A stretch of DNA of 64,000 nt from Streptomyces pseudovenezuelae (GCF_029892565.1 NZ_JARXVH010000026.1:35925-99924), one strand, 5' to 3'. Numbered from the stretch's first letter, positions 34,932 through 43,801 are shown. Notes: generated by a model from the sequence alone, not told the origin. A program made the numbers and translations.

Positions 34932-36254
34932 GTGAGGGTGGTGGATGCAATATCCGGCATGGTGACTGAGGTCCGTCCGCCGCGGCGAGATGAGATGGCT
35001 GCGTACTACCGGGCATTGCCGTTCGCGAACGGATTGCCGAGCTGGGAGCCTGCGGACGCCGCGTGGCACGGTGGTCCCGAGCCGTGGCCTCCACAGCGCA
35101 CGCCTGCGAGCGCGGAGCAGCTCGAGAAGTTGGCGGCAGCCGACATCAAGGACGAGTCCTTCCACCCGATCGCGACATTCGTCGACGGCAGGTGTGTCGG
35201 TGCATCGGCGACTATCTCCTTCGAGGTGACGGTCCCGGGCGGGGGAACGGGGAGGATGGCTGGCGTCACTGCTACCGGAGTGATCGCGACGCATCGTCGG
35301 CGTGGTTACCTGCGCCAGATGATGCAGGCCATGTTCGAGGCGGCCCTGGAGCGAGGCGAGCCGTTGGCGATGCTCAGCGCCAGCGAGGGCAGCATCTATG
35401 GAAGGTTCGGGTTCTCGCCGGCGACCTACCGCACCCGGTGGGAGCTGGCCCGTCACGAAGCGGCCCTCCTTCCGGCGGAGCCGGACCCCGGGTCGCTGGA
35501 GCTGGTCGACGCGGCGCAGGCGAAGAAGGCCTGGCCCCTGGTGCATGCGGACGTGCGTGCACACCGGGTCGGGGAGCTGAGTCCTCTCCCCGGGCGCTGG
35601 GACGGGCTGTCCGACGAAGCAGACGGCACAAACGGACCGCTGCGCTTTCTCGCCCACCGCGACCAGCACGGCGATGTGGACGGCATCGCCAACTTCCGAC
35701 TGCCGTGGTCTCCGACTGCGGATCGTGCGGGAACGCTCGTGGTGGAAGCCCTGGAGGCGACGAATGCTGTGGCCTACCGCGCGTTGTGGGGACTGTTGAT
35801 CGACTTCGACCTCACCAAGAGCATCGTGGCGGCTGGTCGTCCGCGCGACGAACCCCTGCGGTGGATGCTCACGAACCCGCGGGCGATGCGCGTCACTCGC
35901 CAGACGGACAACCTCTGGGCGCGCCTTCTCGATGTCCCCCGAGCCCTGACGCAACGCTCGTATCTCACGCCCGGCGAGCTGAGGTTCACCATCGACGACG
36001 ACCAGATGTGCCGGGCGAACAACAGGACATGGCATCTGAGAGCACATGGCCCCGTGGCGACGTGTGTTCCGACTGACGAGACGGCGGACCTGACTATCAG
36101 GCTCTCAGCGCTCAGCTCGCTCTACTTCGGTGGCATATCGGCGCACCACCTGGCGTATGCGGGCCATATCACTCCGCACACCGACGGCGCGATCGGACAG
36201 CTTGCCCGAATGTTCTGGGCCGACCCCGAACCGCACAACTCCTTCGGCTTCTGA
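34932..36254 (+). CDS. Eis-like GNAT acetyltransferase
   Basis: 440 residues. N-terminal GNAT: EMAAYYRALPFANGL, GASATISFEVTVPGG, acetyl-CoA loop VTATGVIATHRRRGYLRQMM (about 115-135), MLSASEGSIYGRFGFSPAT with the conserved Tyr. A second GNAT-like domain and a C-terminal SCP2-like domain (TIDDDQMCRANNRTWHLRA, DLTIRLSALSSLYFGG) end at the family's C-terminal aromatic residue (NSFGF), whose carboxylate acts in catalysis. Eis proteins acetylate amines of aminoglycosides and peptides. GTG 34932; ATG 34959 is an alternative. Confidence 0.88.
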   Translation: MRVVDAISGMVTEVRPPRRDEMAAYYRALPFANGLPSWEPADAAWHGGPEPWPPQRTPASAEQLEKLAAADIKDESFHPIATFVDGRCVGASATISFEVTVPGGGTGRMAGVTATGVIATHRRRGYLRQMMQAMFEAALERGEPLAMLSASEGSIYGRFGFSPATYRTRWELARHEAALLPAEPDPGSLELVDAAQAKKAWPLVHADVRAHRVGELSPLPGRWDGLSDEADGTNGPLRFLAHRDQHGDVDGIANFRLPWSPTADRAGTLVVEALEATNAVAYRALWGLLIDFDLTKSIVAAGRPRDEPLRWMLTNPRAMRVTRQTDNLWARLLDVPRALTQRSYLTPGELRFTIDDDQMCRANNRTWHLRAHGPVATCVPTDETADLTIRLSALSSLYFGGISAHHLAYAGHITPHTDGAIGQLARMFWADPEPHNSFGF

Positions 36255-36342
36255 GCTCCGCAGAGACAATGATCCGCCCTGCCAGGCAACCTGCGCGCAG
36301 TGGCTGTCACGGAGCGGCGGAGGGCATCCCCAGGTGGACAGT

Positions 36343-37829
36343 CACGGCAGCTGTAGTTCTTGATCGGTAGGGCATCGCTGCTGGTCAGGTCGTTGCGGCG
36401 GCGGTGATGTTGTTCCATCTCCGGTGGGCTTCGGCGGCCTGGTGCTGGTGGTGGCGGCGCCAGGCGGACCAGTGCAGGAAGTGGCCGCGGTCGCGTCGGG
36501 GGCGGGGCAGGGCGGTGATCCTCAGGAGTCGGAGCAGTTCGCGGCCGCTGGCCGGGACGAGTCCGCTGCCGGCGGTGGTGGCCGTGGTGGTGCGGGCGCG
36601 AGTGACGGCCAGGACGGCGGCGGCGAGCAGGCTGATCAAAGTCCAGCGCATCCAGGAGTTCCAGCAGGTGGTCTGGCCCTGGTCGAGGCCGCAGACGCCC
36701 TTTGCGGTCTGGAAGTCCTCCTCGGCGCGCCACCTGCAGCACACCACATCCACAAGATCAGCCAGGGTGACGGGAGTGGCCGAGTGGCAGCGGTAGAAGG
36801 AGAGTTCACGGGTGTAGCGGTGACGGCGGACCAGGACGGCGGCGTGCCCGGGCCGGTGCCCGGCGGGGGTGTCGTCGGGGTGGATGTCGAGCATGGCCCA
36901 GTCGTAGTGGCGGTCGCCCTTGAGGCCGTGGCCGGTGCGCAGGCGCATCCATGCCTTCTTCGGGATGCGGGCCGAGAGGGCGGTGACGGTCAGGCGGCCG
37001 ACGGCGGTGTCCACACGGTGATCGGTGCGGACGGCCAGGACGTAGCCGAAGCCGAGCGCACGGGCGCTGTGCCGCAGTTCCCTGCCTCCGTAGACCTCGT
37101 CGCCGGCCAGCCACCGTGCCTGTATGCCCAGGTCGCGGGCGTGGGTGAGCAAGGCGGCGGCGATCTGGGGTTTGGTGGCGAACACGACGTCGTCGTGGAC
37201 ATGGGTGAGCAGTCGCCGTTCCTCGTCAGCGGCCCACTCGGCGCCGAGGTACAGGGCCCGGTCGATCGGGGCGTGGCCGTGCCGGCTTGCGTAGGTGAGG
37301 TGGACGGCGACCTGGCACAGATGGATACCGCCCAATGCTCCGGAGTATTGGCGGGCCGCGCCGACGCAGTCCGTGGAGGACTTCTCGTCCCCGGTCTCGT
37401 CCACGATCAACACCGCGTCCGGATCAGCGAGTTCACCGGCCGTCCAGGCGGTGATTCGGTCCCGGGCCCGGTCGTGATGGACGACCGCGCGGGACAAGAA
37501 GTGCTGAAGCCGGTGCGGTCCTCGGTGGCCAAGGGCCTCGGCAAGCGTCCAGTAGTTACGCGTGTCCAGCTCCATCAGCATCGCTTCGGTCATCTCCCGG
37601 ACCAGAGCCCGTGGTTCGCGGTGCTCGAAACAGTCCGCGATCTCTTCGGTCACGGCCCCAAGCGCCGCCGTCCATGCCTGCTCAGCTATCGTGGCCTCCG
37701 CGGCCACCTGGTTCTGAAACGTCGTCACAAACGTTCATGATCACGGTGGCCGTACTCGTGCCTGCAGGCGCCCCGCCATCCCGCTGACCAGCCTCAACTC
37801 ACAACGGAGCTACATCTACAGCTGCCGTG
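36343..37829 (-). mobile_element. Complete IS701-family insertion sequence
   Basis: Bounded by perfect 14-base inverted ends CACGGCAGCTGTAG (36343-36356) and CTACAGCTGCCGTG (37816-37829) and flanked by a direct repeat ACAGT on each side (36338-36342, 37830-37834). It carries one transposase on the minus strand. The intact duplication points to a recent insertion. Confidence 0.85.
36385..37728 (-). CDS. IS701-family transposase
   Basis: 447 residues, apparently intact DDE (IS4-like fold). Blocks: RNYWTLAEALGHRGPHRLQHFLSRAVV, AVLIVDETGDEKSSTDCVGAARQYSGALGG (first Asp), RWLAGDEVYGGRELRH (second Asp), VLAVRTDH, CCRWRAEEDFQTAKGVCGLDQGQTTCWNSWMRW (Glu). It fills the element with 42 bases to the left end and 87 to the right. 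Start ATG 37728. Confidence 0.9.
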   Translation of the reverse strand: MTTFQNQVAAEATIAEQAWTAALGAVTEEIADCFEHREPRALVREMTEAMLMELDTRNYWTLAEALGHRGPHRLQHFLSRAVVHHDRARDRITAWTAGELADPDAVLIVDETGDEKSSTDCVGAARQYSGALGGIHLCQVAVHLTYASRHGHAPIDRALYLGAEWAADEERRLLTHVHDDVVFATKPQIAAALLTHARDLGIQARWLAGDEVYGGRELRHSARALGFGYVLAVRTDHRVDTAVGRLTVTALSARIPKKAWMRLRTGHGLKGDRHYDWAMLDIHPDDTPAGHRPGHAAVLVRRHRYTRELSFYRCHSATPVTLADLVDVVCCRWRAEEDFQTAKGVCGLDQGQTTCWNSWMRWTLISLLAAAVLAVTRARTTTATTAGSGLVPASGRELLRLLRITALPRPRRDRGHFLHWSAWRRHHQHQAAEAHRRWNNITAAATT

Positions 37830-37904
37830 ACAGTGCGCGGGTGACCGGACAGACCCGACGCTGGCGCGTCACTTCACGGGCATCATTCTGCCCGTCGGGA
37901 CGTG

Positions 37905-39032
37905 TCAGACTTTAATTCCGAACAGTTTTTCCGCATTTCGGAACGCAATTTTTTCCTTGGCTTCGCGTTGCAAATCGACTCCCCGGAACCAGTCGGTTTG
38001 AGTTTTCATATTTGCAAACGGGTAGTCGGTTGCAAACATCACTCGATCCACGCTTATGTACTTCAGCAGGAGATCGAGCAGTTCAGTCTGGGGGAATGCG
38101 CTGGTTGTGAACCAGAAATTTTCATGGAAATACTGCTCGAACGGCTTGTCCAGGCTCTTCTTGGTCACTTCGCTCATCTTCTCCACGACGCGTTTGTAGA
38201 AGAACGGAAGGCCCTCTCCCATATGGCCGATGATAATCTGGAGCTTGGGATACCTGTCGAATACTCCTGAGGTGATCATTCGGAGGCACTGAGTAACGAC
38301 TTCCTGGTGCCATCCATATGCGGAGATGCTGAGAACCTGGTCCTGGAACTCCTTCTGATATTCCGGCCGCATATTGCTGTAGTAGATTTCGAAAACCTCG
38401 TCAGGCGGCAGGCCTGGATGGATGTATATCGGCACATCAAGGGCTTCGGCGCGCGCCAGCAGGGGCTCAAAGTCGGGATGGTCGAGGAATTTCTTCCCGA
38501 TGATTCCATTGGTCAAACATCCCAGGAAGCCATCTTCCCGAACTGTGCGTTCCAGTTCGTCTGCCGAGGCCTCCGGATTCTGCAGAGGCAAGGTTGCAAA
38601 TGCCTTAAACCGCCCCGGATAGGTGGCCATCGGTCCATCGGCAAGCAACTTGTTGAGACGATACGCAAAATCGATGCCCTTCTGCCCTTTGACATTCTGC
38701 ACACCTGGCGTATGCGCGGAGAGGATTTGAACGTTGAGCCCCGCCTCATCCATTGCACCGATGCGGCGCGGGCCGAGCTCGGCAAGACCAGTATCCTCGA
38801 GGAACAGCCTGTCGTTCAGCACCATCAACTCATGGGTGGAAAAGGTCTCTTCCGTGCCGATGAAGGGCAGGTCCTGGTCTCGCTGTGAAAAATCCGTAGT
38901 CTCGTTCGCTTCCGCGCGGGAGGCAATGGCATGCGTGGACAAGCCGGCACCAATGCCAAGTGCTGCCGTTCCGGCTAGAAAGCCGCGGCGTCCCGTCGTG
39001 AGGTGCTTCAGAGGGTTTGCGTTGGACTTCAT
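37905..39032 (-). CDS. Tat-exported amidohydrolase/decarboxylase (ACMSD/resorcylate-decarboxylase superfamily)
   Basis: 375 residues. Tat signal GRRGFLAGTAALGIGAGLSTHAIA. TIM-barrel amidohydrolase_2: EE pair near the N-terminus (GTEETFST), YPGRFKAFATLPLQNPE, VPIYIHPGLPP (metal His), IIGHMGEGLPFFYKRV (His), FMFATDYPF-type end VMFATDYPFANMKTQ (Asp). Relatives decarboxylate aromatic acids. Base composition is clearly lower in GC than all neighbours (many A/T third positions, AAA, AAT, TTT codons) and the codon use looks proteobacterial, so recent transfer is inferred. A copy of the MMPL upstream region lies 67 bases ahead of its start. Confidence 0.85.
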   Translation of the reverse strand: MKSNANPLKHLTTGRRGFLAGTAALGIGAGLSTHAIASRAEANETTDFSQRDQDLPFIGTEETFSTHELMVLNDRLFLEDTGLAELGPRRIGAMDEAGLNVQILSAHTPGVQNVKGQKGIDFAYRLNKLLADGPMATYPGRFKAFATLPLQNPEASADELERTVREDGFLGCLTNGIIGKKFLDHPDFEPLLARAEALDVPIYIHPGLPPDEVFEIYYSNMRPEYQKEFQDQVLSISAYGWHQEVVTQCLRMITSGVFDRYPKLQIIIGHMGEGLPFFYKRVVEKMSEVTKKSLDKPFEQYFHENFWFTTSAFPQTELLDLLLKYISVDRVMFATDYPFANMKTQTDWFRGVDLQREAKEKIAFRNAEKLFGIKV

Positions 39033-39098
39033 GTCAGTTTCTCCTCAGGTGTTTGTGTGGTGCGGCATCCGTCTGCAAGACACTTTCAGATCGACCCT

Positions 39099-39297
39099 TT
39101 GACCGATCTCCCTCCGGGTGACGTCTGCTTCGGTCCCCAGACTTCCGGTGAGAACCACGGCTTTCGTCGGGCGGGAGGGCGAGATGACGCGTACTCCCGG
39201 GGGCGACGCCGGGTGCGGATTACTCCCTGGGGAGTAGTCGGCGGACGGCGCGCCGCCCCGGAAGGAGCGCGGGGAACCGCGCGACCAGCCCTCACCG
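39099..39297 (-). repeat. MMPL upstream region, copy 2 (inverted)
   Basis: Reverse complement of 478-672, beginning right where the MMPL start codon would be. The palindrome is imperfect here: GCGGATTACTCC is kept on one arm, the other arm reads GGAGTAGTCGGC. The orientation would direct transcription into the foreign amidohydrolase. Confidence 0.85.
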
Positions 39298-39358
39298 ACC
39301 CGCAGCAGAAATCAATCCCCCGCCGGGAGGGCGCGAGGGGCCCGGGCCCACCCGGGGC

Positions 39359-39901
39359 TCACGACGGCGGCCGCACCACCGTGAGCAATCGCGTCACATC
39401 ATCCGCACAGATCGTCAGCGCAGCGCCCACCGTAGCGAGGGTCTCCCGTTCGGCAGGCGTGTACGGCCCGTCGGCGAGAGCGATACGGGCGCCCTGGAGG
39501 AGGATGGCCTCCCGGCCGGCAGGGGCCAGGTGGGGCGCCAGCGGGTCCAGGGCCTCGTGGAGCTCCATCGCCAGCCCGGGCCCGCAGGGTTCGCCGAAGA
39601 TCCGGCGCCATGCAGTGAGGGTGGAGGCGACCGGACTGTATACCTCGCGCTGGTCGCGCAGGAGGGCCAGGTCGGCAATTGCCTCGCCGCCGTCGGCGAG
39701 CATCACCGCCAGGTCGACCGCTACCCGGCCGGGATCGTGGCCGGTGCCGCGCGGCCGCAACCGGTGCAGCGCATTGGCGAAGGAGCCGGTCAGACCGGTG
39801 GCGTCGGCGAGATCGGCCAGCAGGCGTGATCCCGCGTGGCTGACCACTCCGTGACCGTCGGCCGAGACGACGCGCTTGGGACGCGACCCGGTAGTGTGCA
39901 C
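39359..39901 (-). pseudogene. IS1380 transposase N-terminus fused to a TerB-like tail
   Basis: One open frame of 180 codons with two origins. Residues 1-99 (RVVSADGHGVVSHAGSRLLADLADATGL, HDPGRVAVDLAVMLADGGEAIADLALLRDQ) are the start of an IS1380-family transposase. From about residue 100 (39601) the sequence is TerB-like: ELHEALDPLAPHLAPAGREAILLQGARIALADGPYTPAERETLATVGAAL. The fusion joins an IS remnant to the end of a tellurite-resistance-type gene. Translation is possible but function unlikely. Confidence 0.65.
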
Positions 39902-39904
39902 GCA

Positions 39905-39975
39905 GAAAGTGCCTTCCTGCTGTGGTGACAGAAGCCCTAGACAAGCCTCATCGTCCCAGCTCAGAAGGCACTTTC
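39905..39975. repeat. IS1380 terminal region with inverted repeat
   Basis: GAAAGTGCCTTC (39905-39916) and GAAGGCACTTTC (39964-39975) are perfect 12-base inverted copies upstream of the IS1380 fragment; the outer copy is probably the element's terminal repeat. Confidence 0.5.
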
Positions 39976-40077
39976 GTGTCTCCGCTCAAGATCCGGACAC
40001 GGCATCAAGCGAAACGCGCAGGTTAGCCGTTGTTACGGTGCGACCGCGGCACCCTCACTTCTGGCAGGCTTGCATGC

Positions 40078-41970
40078 TCAGCCCAGCGCGAACTTCTGGG
40101 CGGTGGTGCCGTTGCAGGTCGCGATCTGTAGCCGGGTGCCGTTGACGGTGGCGCCGTTCGGTGAGTCGAGGCAGCGGCCCGACTGTGGATTGAGCAGCGA
40201 GCCGTCGGCCTGCTGGACCCATTTCTGGCCGCCCACGCCGTTGCAGTCCCACAGCTCGACCTTGGTCCCGTCGGCTGTGCTGTTGCCAACGATGTCAAGG
40301 CACCTGCCGATGGTGCTGAGCGAGCCGTCGGAGCGGTGGTACCAGTGCTGGTCGATTGCCCAGGACTGGCAGTCCCAGAGCTGTACGGCAGTGCCGTTGC
40401 CGCCGGTGTCGTCGGCGCCGACGTCGACGCATTTGCTACCGGGGCCGATCGCCGGGGCGCCGCCGTTCACCGCGAACTTCTGGGCGGTGGTGCCGTTGCA
40501 GGTCGCGATCTGTAGCCGGGTGCCGTTGACGGTGGCGCCGTTCGGTGAGTCGAGGCAGCGGCCCGACTGTGGATTGAGCAGCGAGCCGTCGGCCTGCTGG
40601 ACCCATTTCTGGCCGCCCACGCCGTTGCAGTCCCACAGCTCGACCTTGGTCCCGTCGGCTGTGCCGTTGCCAACGATGTCAAGGCACCTGCCGATGGTGC
40701 TGAGCGAGCCGTCGGCGTTGTGCTGCCAGTGCTGGTCCTCGGCGTAGGTCTGGCAGTCCCAGAGCTGTACGGCGGTCCCGTTGCCACCTGTGTCGTCCGC
40801 CGCGGCGTCGACGCACTTGCCACCGGGTCCGGTGATCGTCCCCTGGGGGCCGTTGGGTACGTCCGTCTCGCCGGAGTAGCCGGCGGAGGCGATGTTGGCC
40901 TGCACGGCGTTCTCGGCGGCGTCCGTCGGATAGCCGGCGACCATGACCCCCTCGAAGAAGGTGCCGCGGTTGCGGTTGCTGTTGTCGCCGCCGGTGCCCA
41001 GGATGATGCCGCCCTCCTGCTGCATGGGCTGGTAGCCGGCACGGGTGGGCAGGGCTCCGTCCCACCAGGTCGACAGCGCTCCGGACTGCGAGTTGCCGCC
41101 CTTGAGCGCATATCTGGTCTGCCCGTTGTTCTTCAGCACGGCCGTCACGTAGGCGCTGTTGTTGCCCAGGTTGGCGGTGTTGGAGCCGTTGTTCCCCTGG
41201 AACATGCCGTTCTCCAGGTCGGCCTCGACCCAGGGCCCCGAGCCGGTGCACGGTGCGAAGTAGCACGTCGTCGCGATGCTCACGGCATCCATGTGGCCGT
41301 TGCCTGTGTCGGCCGGTGTGCTCTCCGCGTTTCCGTAGTCGAAGCAGCAGTCGGACCCCACGTGCGTGCCGCTGGCCACCATGTAGGCGCCCTCGGGCTG
41401 GCCGTTGACCGCGACGCCAGAAGCCACGCCGGTGTAGCGGTAGCCCACGCCCGGTGAGATCCAGATGCCGTACACCTTGTGCCCGCCCGCGGTCACCGCG
41501 ATCTCGCCGGCATCAGCCCCGCGGTCCGCGCCGCCTGCGGTGCCTGCCGGGCCGGGGGTGAGGTCGTTGTGCTGTGACGTCTGGTCGTAGACTTTCGAGA
41601 TACGGCAGGTCGTGTTCTGGCAGAAGGTGTCCTGCCGGCCGGCGTCGGCGTAGCCGCCCTGGGCCAACACGCCGATGTCCGCCGTGCCGCCGTCGGAAGC
41701 GCGGATGACCTGGTAGAGCGGGCCGTTGTACGACGACAGCAGGGCGCGTGTGGTGCTGTGCGCGGCGACGCACGGGGTGCCGGCGGCTCCGTAGATGTCG
41801 CACGGCAGTGAGCCCGCGGCCTGCGACGTAGTGGGAAGGCTGACGACGAACGCGAGGACGAGTCCGAGAGTGGTGGCCGCCGTGGCCAGGTATCTCGCCG
41901 CCCTCCGGGTCACGTTGGGGCCGCGGCTTAAAGCCGCCCAGCCGATCGAGTGGCGTAGTGATGTGTGCAT
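40078..41970 (-). CDS. Secreted alpha-L-arabinofuranosidase (GH54) with two ricin-type lectin domains
   Basis: 630 residues. Signal peptide (ATAATTLGLVLAFVVSLPTTSQAA). GH54 catalytic domain: LPCDIYGAAGTPCVAAHSTTRAL, YQVIRASDGGTADIGVL, the vicinal Cys pair and nucleophile region GSDCCFDYGNAE, then GPWVEADLENGMFQ and ALKGGNSQSGALSTWWDG. Two CBM13/ricin-B modules follow (about 390-505, 515-630), each with repeated QLWDC and ELWDCNGVGGQKW motifs and near-identical DNA. It releases arabinose from arabinan or arabinoxylan outside the cell. ATG 41970 fits the signal; an upstream in-frame start at 42009 exists. Confidence 0.9.
   Translation of the reverse strand: MHTSLRHSIGWAALSRGPNVTRRAARYLATAATTLGLVLAFVVSLPTTSQAAGSLPCDIYGAAGTPCVAAHSTTRALLSSYNGPLYQVIRASDGGTADIGVLAQGGYADAGRQDTFCQNTTCRISKVYDQTSQHNDLTPGPAGTAGGADRGADAGEIAVTAGGHKVYGIWISPGVGYRYTGVASGVAVNGQPEGAYMVASGTHVGSDCCFDYGNAESTPADTGNGHMDAVSIATTCYFAPCTGSGPWVEADLENGMFQGNNGSNTANLGNNSAYVTAVLKNNGQTRYALKGGNSQSGALSTWWDGALPTRAGYQPMQQEGGIILGTGGDNSNRNRGTFFEGVMVAGYPTDAAENAVQANIASAGYSGETDVPNGPQGTITGPGGKCVDAAADDTGGNGTAVQLWDCQTYAEDQHWQHNADGSLSTIGRCLDIVGNGTADGTKVELWDCNGVGGQKWVQQADGSLLNPQSGRCLDSPNGATVNGTRLQIATCNGTTAQKFAVNGGAPAIGPGSKCVDVGADDTGGNGTAVQLWDCQSWAIDQHWYHRSDGSLSTIGRCLDIVGNSTADGTKVELWDCNGVGGQKWVQQADGSLLNPQSGRCLDSPNGATVNGTRLQIATCNGTTAQKFALG
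40087..40717. repeat. 384-base tandem duplication inside the arabinofuranosidase
   Basis: About 247 bases at 40087-40333 recur at 40471-40717 with only one difference seen (CTGTGCTG versus CTGTGCCG). The unit encodes most of a ricin-type module, so the two lectin domains arose by recent duplication or were homogenised by gene conversion. Confidence 0.85.
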
Positions 41971-42281
41971 GACAATCCGTCCCGAGTTTGGTTTTCGCGT
42001 GCAGTGCATGGATGGTCGGCACGGAAGCTACGCAGTCTGTTGATACTCGTCAATATTTGTTTCATTACTTAAGCACTCCATTGTCAAACGGTTCGAATGT
42101 GGTGGTTTCCATCGCTCTGGAGTCGAGCAACCCCCGATCCGTCACCTCGCAGCTGCAACCAGCAGGAGTGCTGTCGGTTGGTGCCGGCTCAACCGCGCGG
42201 TGGCATCGAGAGCCCGAGCCCTCTTGGGTGAGGCCTCACATCCGGAAGCCCTTGTTGGACGGCATGCAGGCGCCCCGGCAA
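41971..42281. promoter_or_regulatory. AT-richer promoter region of the arabinofuranosidase gene
   Basis: The region is markedly AT-rich for this genome around 42030-42090. On the minus strand TTGACA at 42087-42082 is a good -35, with a weak -10 (TGAAAC) 17 bases on. No known operator was recognised. The part from about 42150 to the CTAG at 42282 shows no gene. Confidence 0.4.
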
Positions 42282-42285
42282 CTAG

Positions 42286-43613
42286 TACTCCAGCAGCACT
42301 TTGACGTTTTCCCTGTTCAGGGGCGGTTTGGGTGAGTGTAGTGGGCTGGTTGTCGGTCCGTGTCCTCTTTCCCGGGCCGCCCCTCGATCGTGTGCAGCCG
42401 CCGCTGATAATGGCAGCGTTGGGCGACGGCTTGGCGTCGTCTGCGCCAGTGTGACCATCTCAGCGCGCGTGCGCTGGTGAGGTGTTGGTGGACGGCGGTG
42501 GGTGAGTGGACAGTTGCCAGGAGCCGCCGAACTTCTGCCACGGTGAGGGGCGCGAGGCAGGAACCGTTTCTGCTGCCCCTTTTGCTGCCGCGTCGGCGGC
42601 CATGACGGCCAGGAACGCGTGCGCCAGCATGGCCAGGGTGATGTGTCGCATCCAGCCGGTGTAGCGGCGGACTTCGTACTGGTCGAGGCCGCATTCGTTC
42701 TTCGCGGCCTGGAAGGCTTCCTCGATGGCCCAACGCATTCCGGCGACGCGCACCAGGTGCTCGACCGGGGTGCCCAGCGGCGCGTAGCCGAGGCAGTAGG
42801 CGATCTCCTCGGGCTTGCTGATGCTGCGGCGTGCCAGCGCCCATCGTTGGTGGGTGGGCATCTCGCCGTCGAAGTCCTCGATGGGGGTGATCTGCAGAGC
42901 GGCCCAGTGGTAGACGCGCGGGCCCTTTGCGCCGTCACCGCACGAGCGCCGCTCCCACGCTTGGTCAGGAGCCTGGGAGAAGAGGTGATCGACGCGTCCG
43001 AAGTGCGGCACCTGCTGGGACTTGGGGACCGCGAGCACATAGCCCAGGCCGGTCTCCTCCAGCATGCGGCGCAGCCGCCACTCCTGACCGTAGGCCGCAT
43101 CTGCGGTCACCCAGGCGATCGGCAGCGGAGAGGCGATCGCCCGCAGCACCATGGCCTTGGCCAGGTCGGGCTTGGTGGCGAAGGCCCGCTCGTCGGGGAT
43201 GTGGGCGGCGCGGCAGCGGTCGCGGTCGTCGGTCCAGGACTTGGGCAGGTACAACTCCCGGTCCACCTGGAGGCGGTCGGGTGTGCGGTGTCCGGCGTAT
43301 TCGGCCAGCTGCCAGCCGTTCTTGCGGACCGGTCCCAGTAGTCCACGGATGTAGTCACGCATCCTGCGGCGCGGCTCGACGCGCCTGAAGCGGTGGCCGG
43401 TGCGCAGGAACAGTTCATCGAGCTCGTCGTTCCAGATCTCAACTGCCCGCTCGTCGATCACGCCGGAAGGCTGCCCGGGCTGCTGCCATTATCAGTGGCG
43501 GCTGCACACGTTCGAGGGGCGGCCCGGGAAAGAGTGCACGGGCCGACAACCAGCCCACTACACTCACCCAAACCGCCCCTGAACAGGGAAAACGTCAAAG
43601 TGCTGCTGGAGTA
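42286..43613 (-). mobile_element. IS701-like element with 132-base inverted ends
   Basis: Both ends carry the same 132-base sequence in inverted orientation (42286-42417 and 43482-43613) with about ten differences. Flanks are CTAG (42282-42285) and TTAG (43614-43617), matching the YTAG-like target preference of IS701. IS701 elements usually have short inverted repeats, so the long ends are unusual. The element interrupts or replaces part of a FAD-dehydrogenase gene on the right. Confidence 0.75.
42460..43461 (-). pseudogene. IS701-family transposase with internal deletion
   Basis: 333 codons. N-terminus RRMRDYIRGLLGPVRKNGWQLAEYAGHRTPDRLQ joins directly to VDRELYLPKSWTDDRDRC. In relatives, over 100 residues with the first catalytic Asp (the DDTGF block) lie between these two. 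The remaining blocks are WVTADAAYGQEWRLRRML (second Asp), VLAVPKSQQV and RWAIEEAFQAAKNECGLDQYEVRRYTGWMRH (Glu). The deletion is in frame, so a protein may be made, but it cannot be catalytic. Confidence 0.8.
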
Positions 43614-43620
43614 TTAGACT

Positions 43621-43801
43621 CGGCCCCGACCCGGCGAGCGAGTCCGCATGCACCATCGGCGGAATAGTGGCCAACAATTCCAGCGGAATGAACTGCGGCA
43701 TCCAGGGCAACACCTACCGCACCCTGGAGTCACTGCAGTTCGTGTTGCCCTCCGGAACCGTCGTCGACTCCGCGGCCCAGGCCCTGTTCTCGCATAACTG
43801 C
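43621..43801 (+). pseudogene. FAD-linked dehydrogenase fragment (GlcD/D-lactate dehydrogenase type)
   Basis: The plus strand reads ESACTIGGIVANNSSGMNCGIQGNTYRTLESLQFVLPSGTVVDSAA, the FAD-binding loop of FAD_binding_4 dehydrogenases (normally GG-VANN-SG...TYRTLESM-LVLPSGT). It has no start, begins right at the IS701-like element, and after about 43780 changes to unrelated sequence ending in a stop. Only about 45 codons remain. Confidence 0.7.

Noticed and set aside
42100..42281. Left half of the FAD dehydrogenase on the other side of the IS701-like element
   Set aside because: No frame left of the element matches the N-terminal part of the family, so simple insertion into the gene is not supported.
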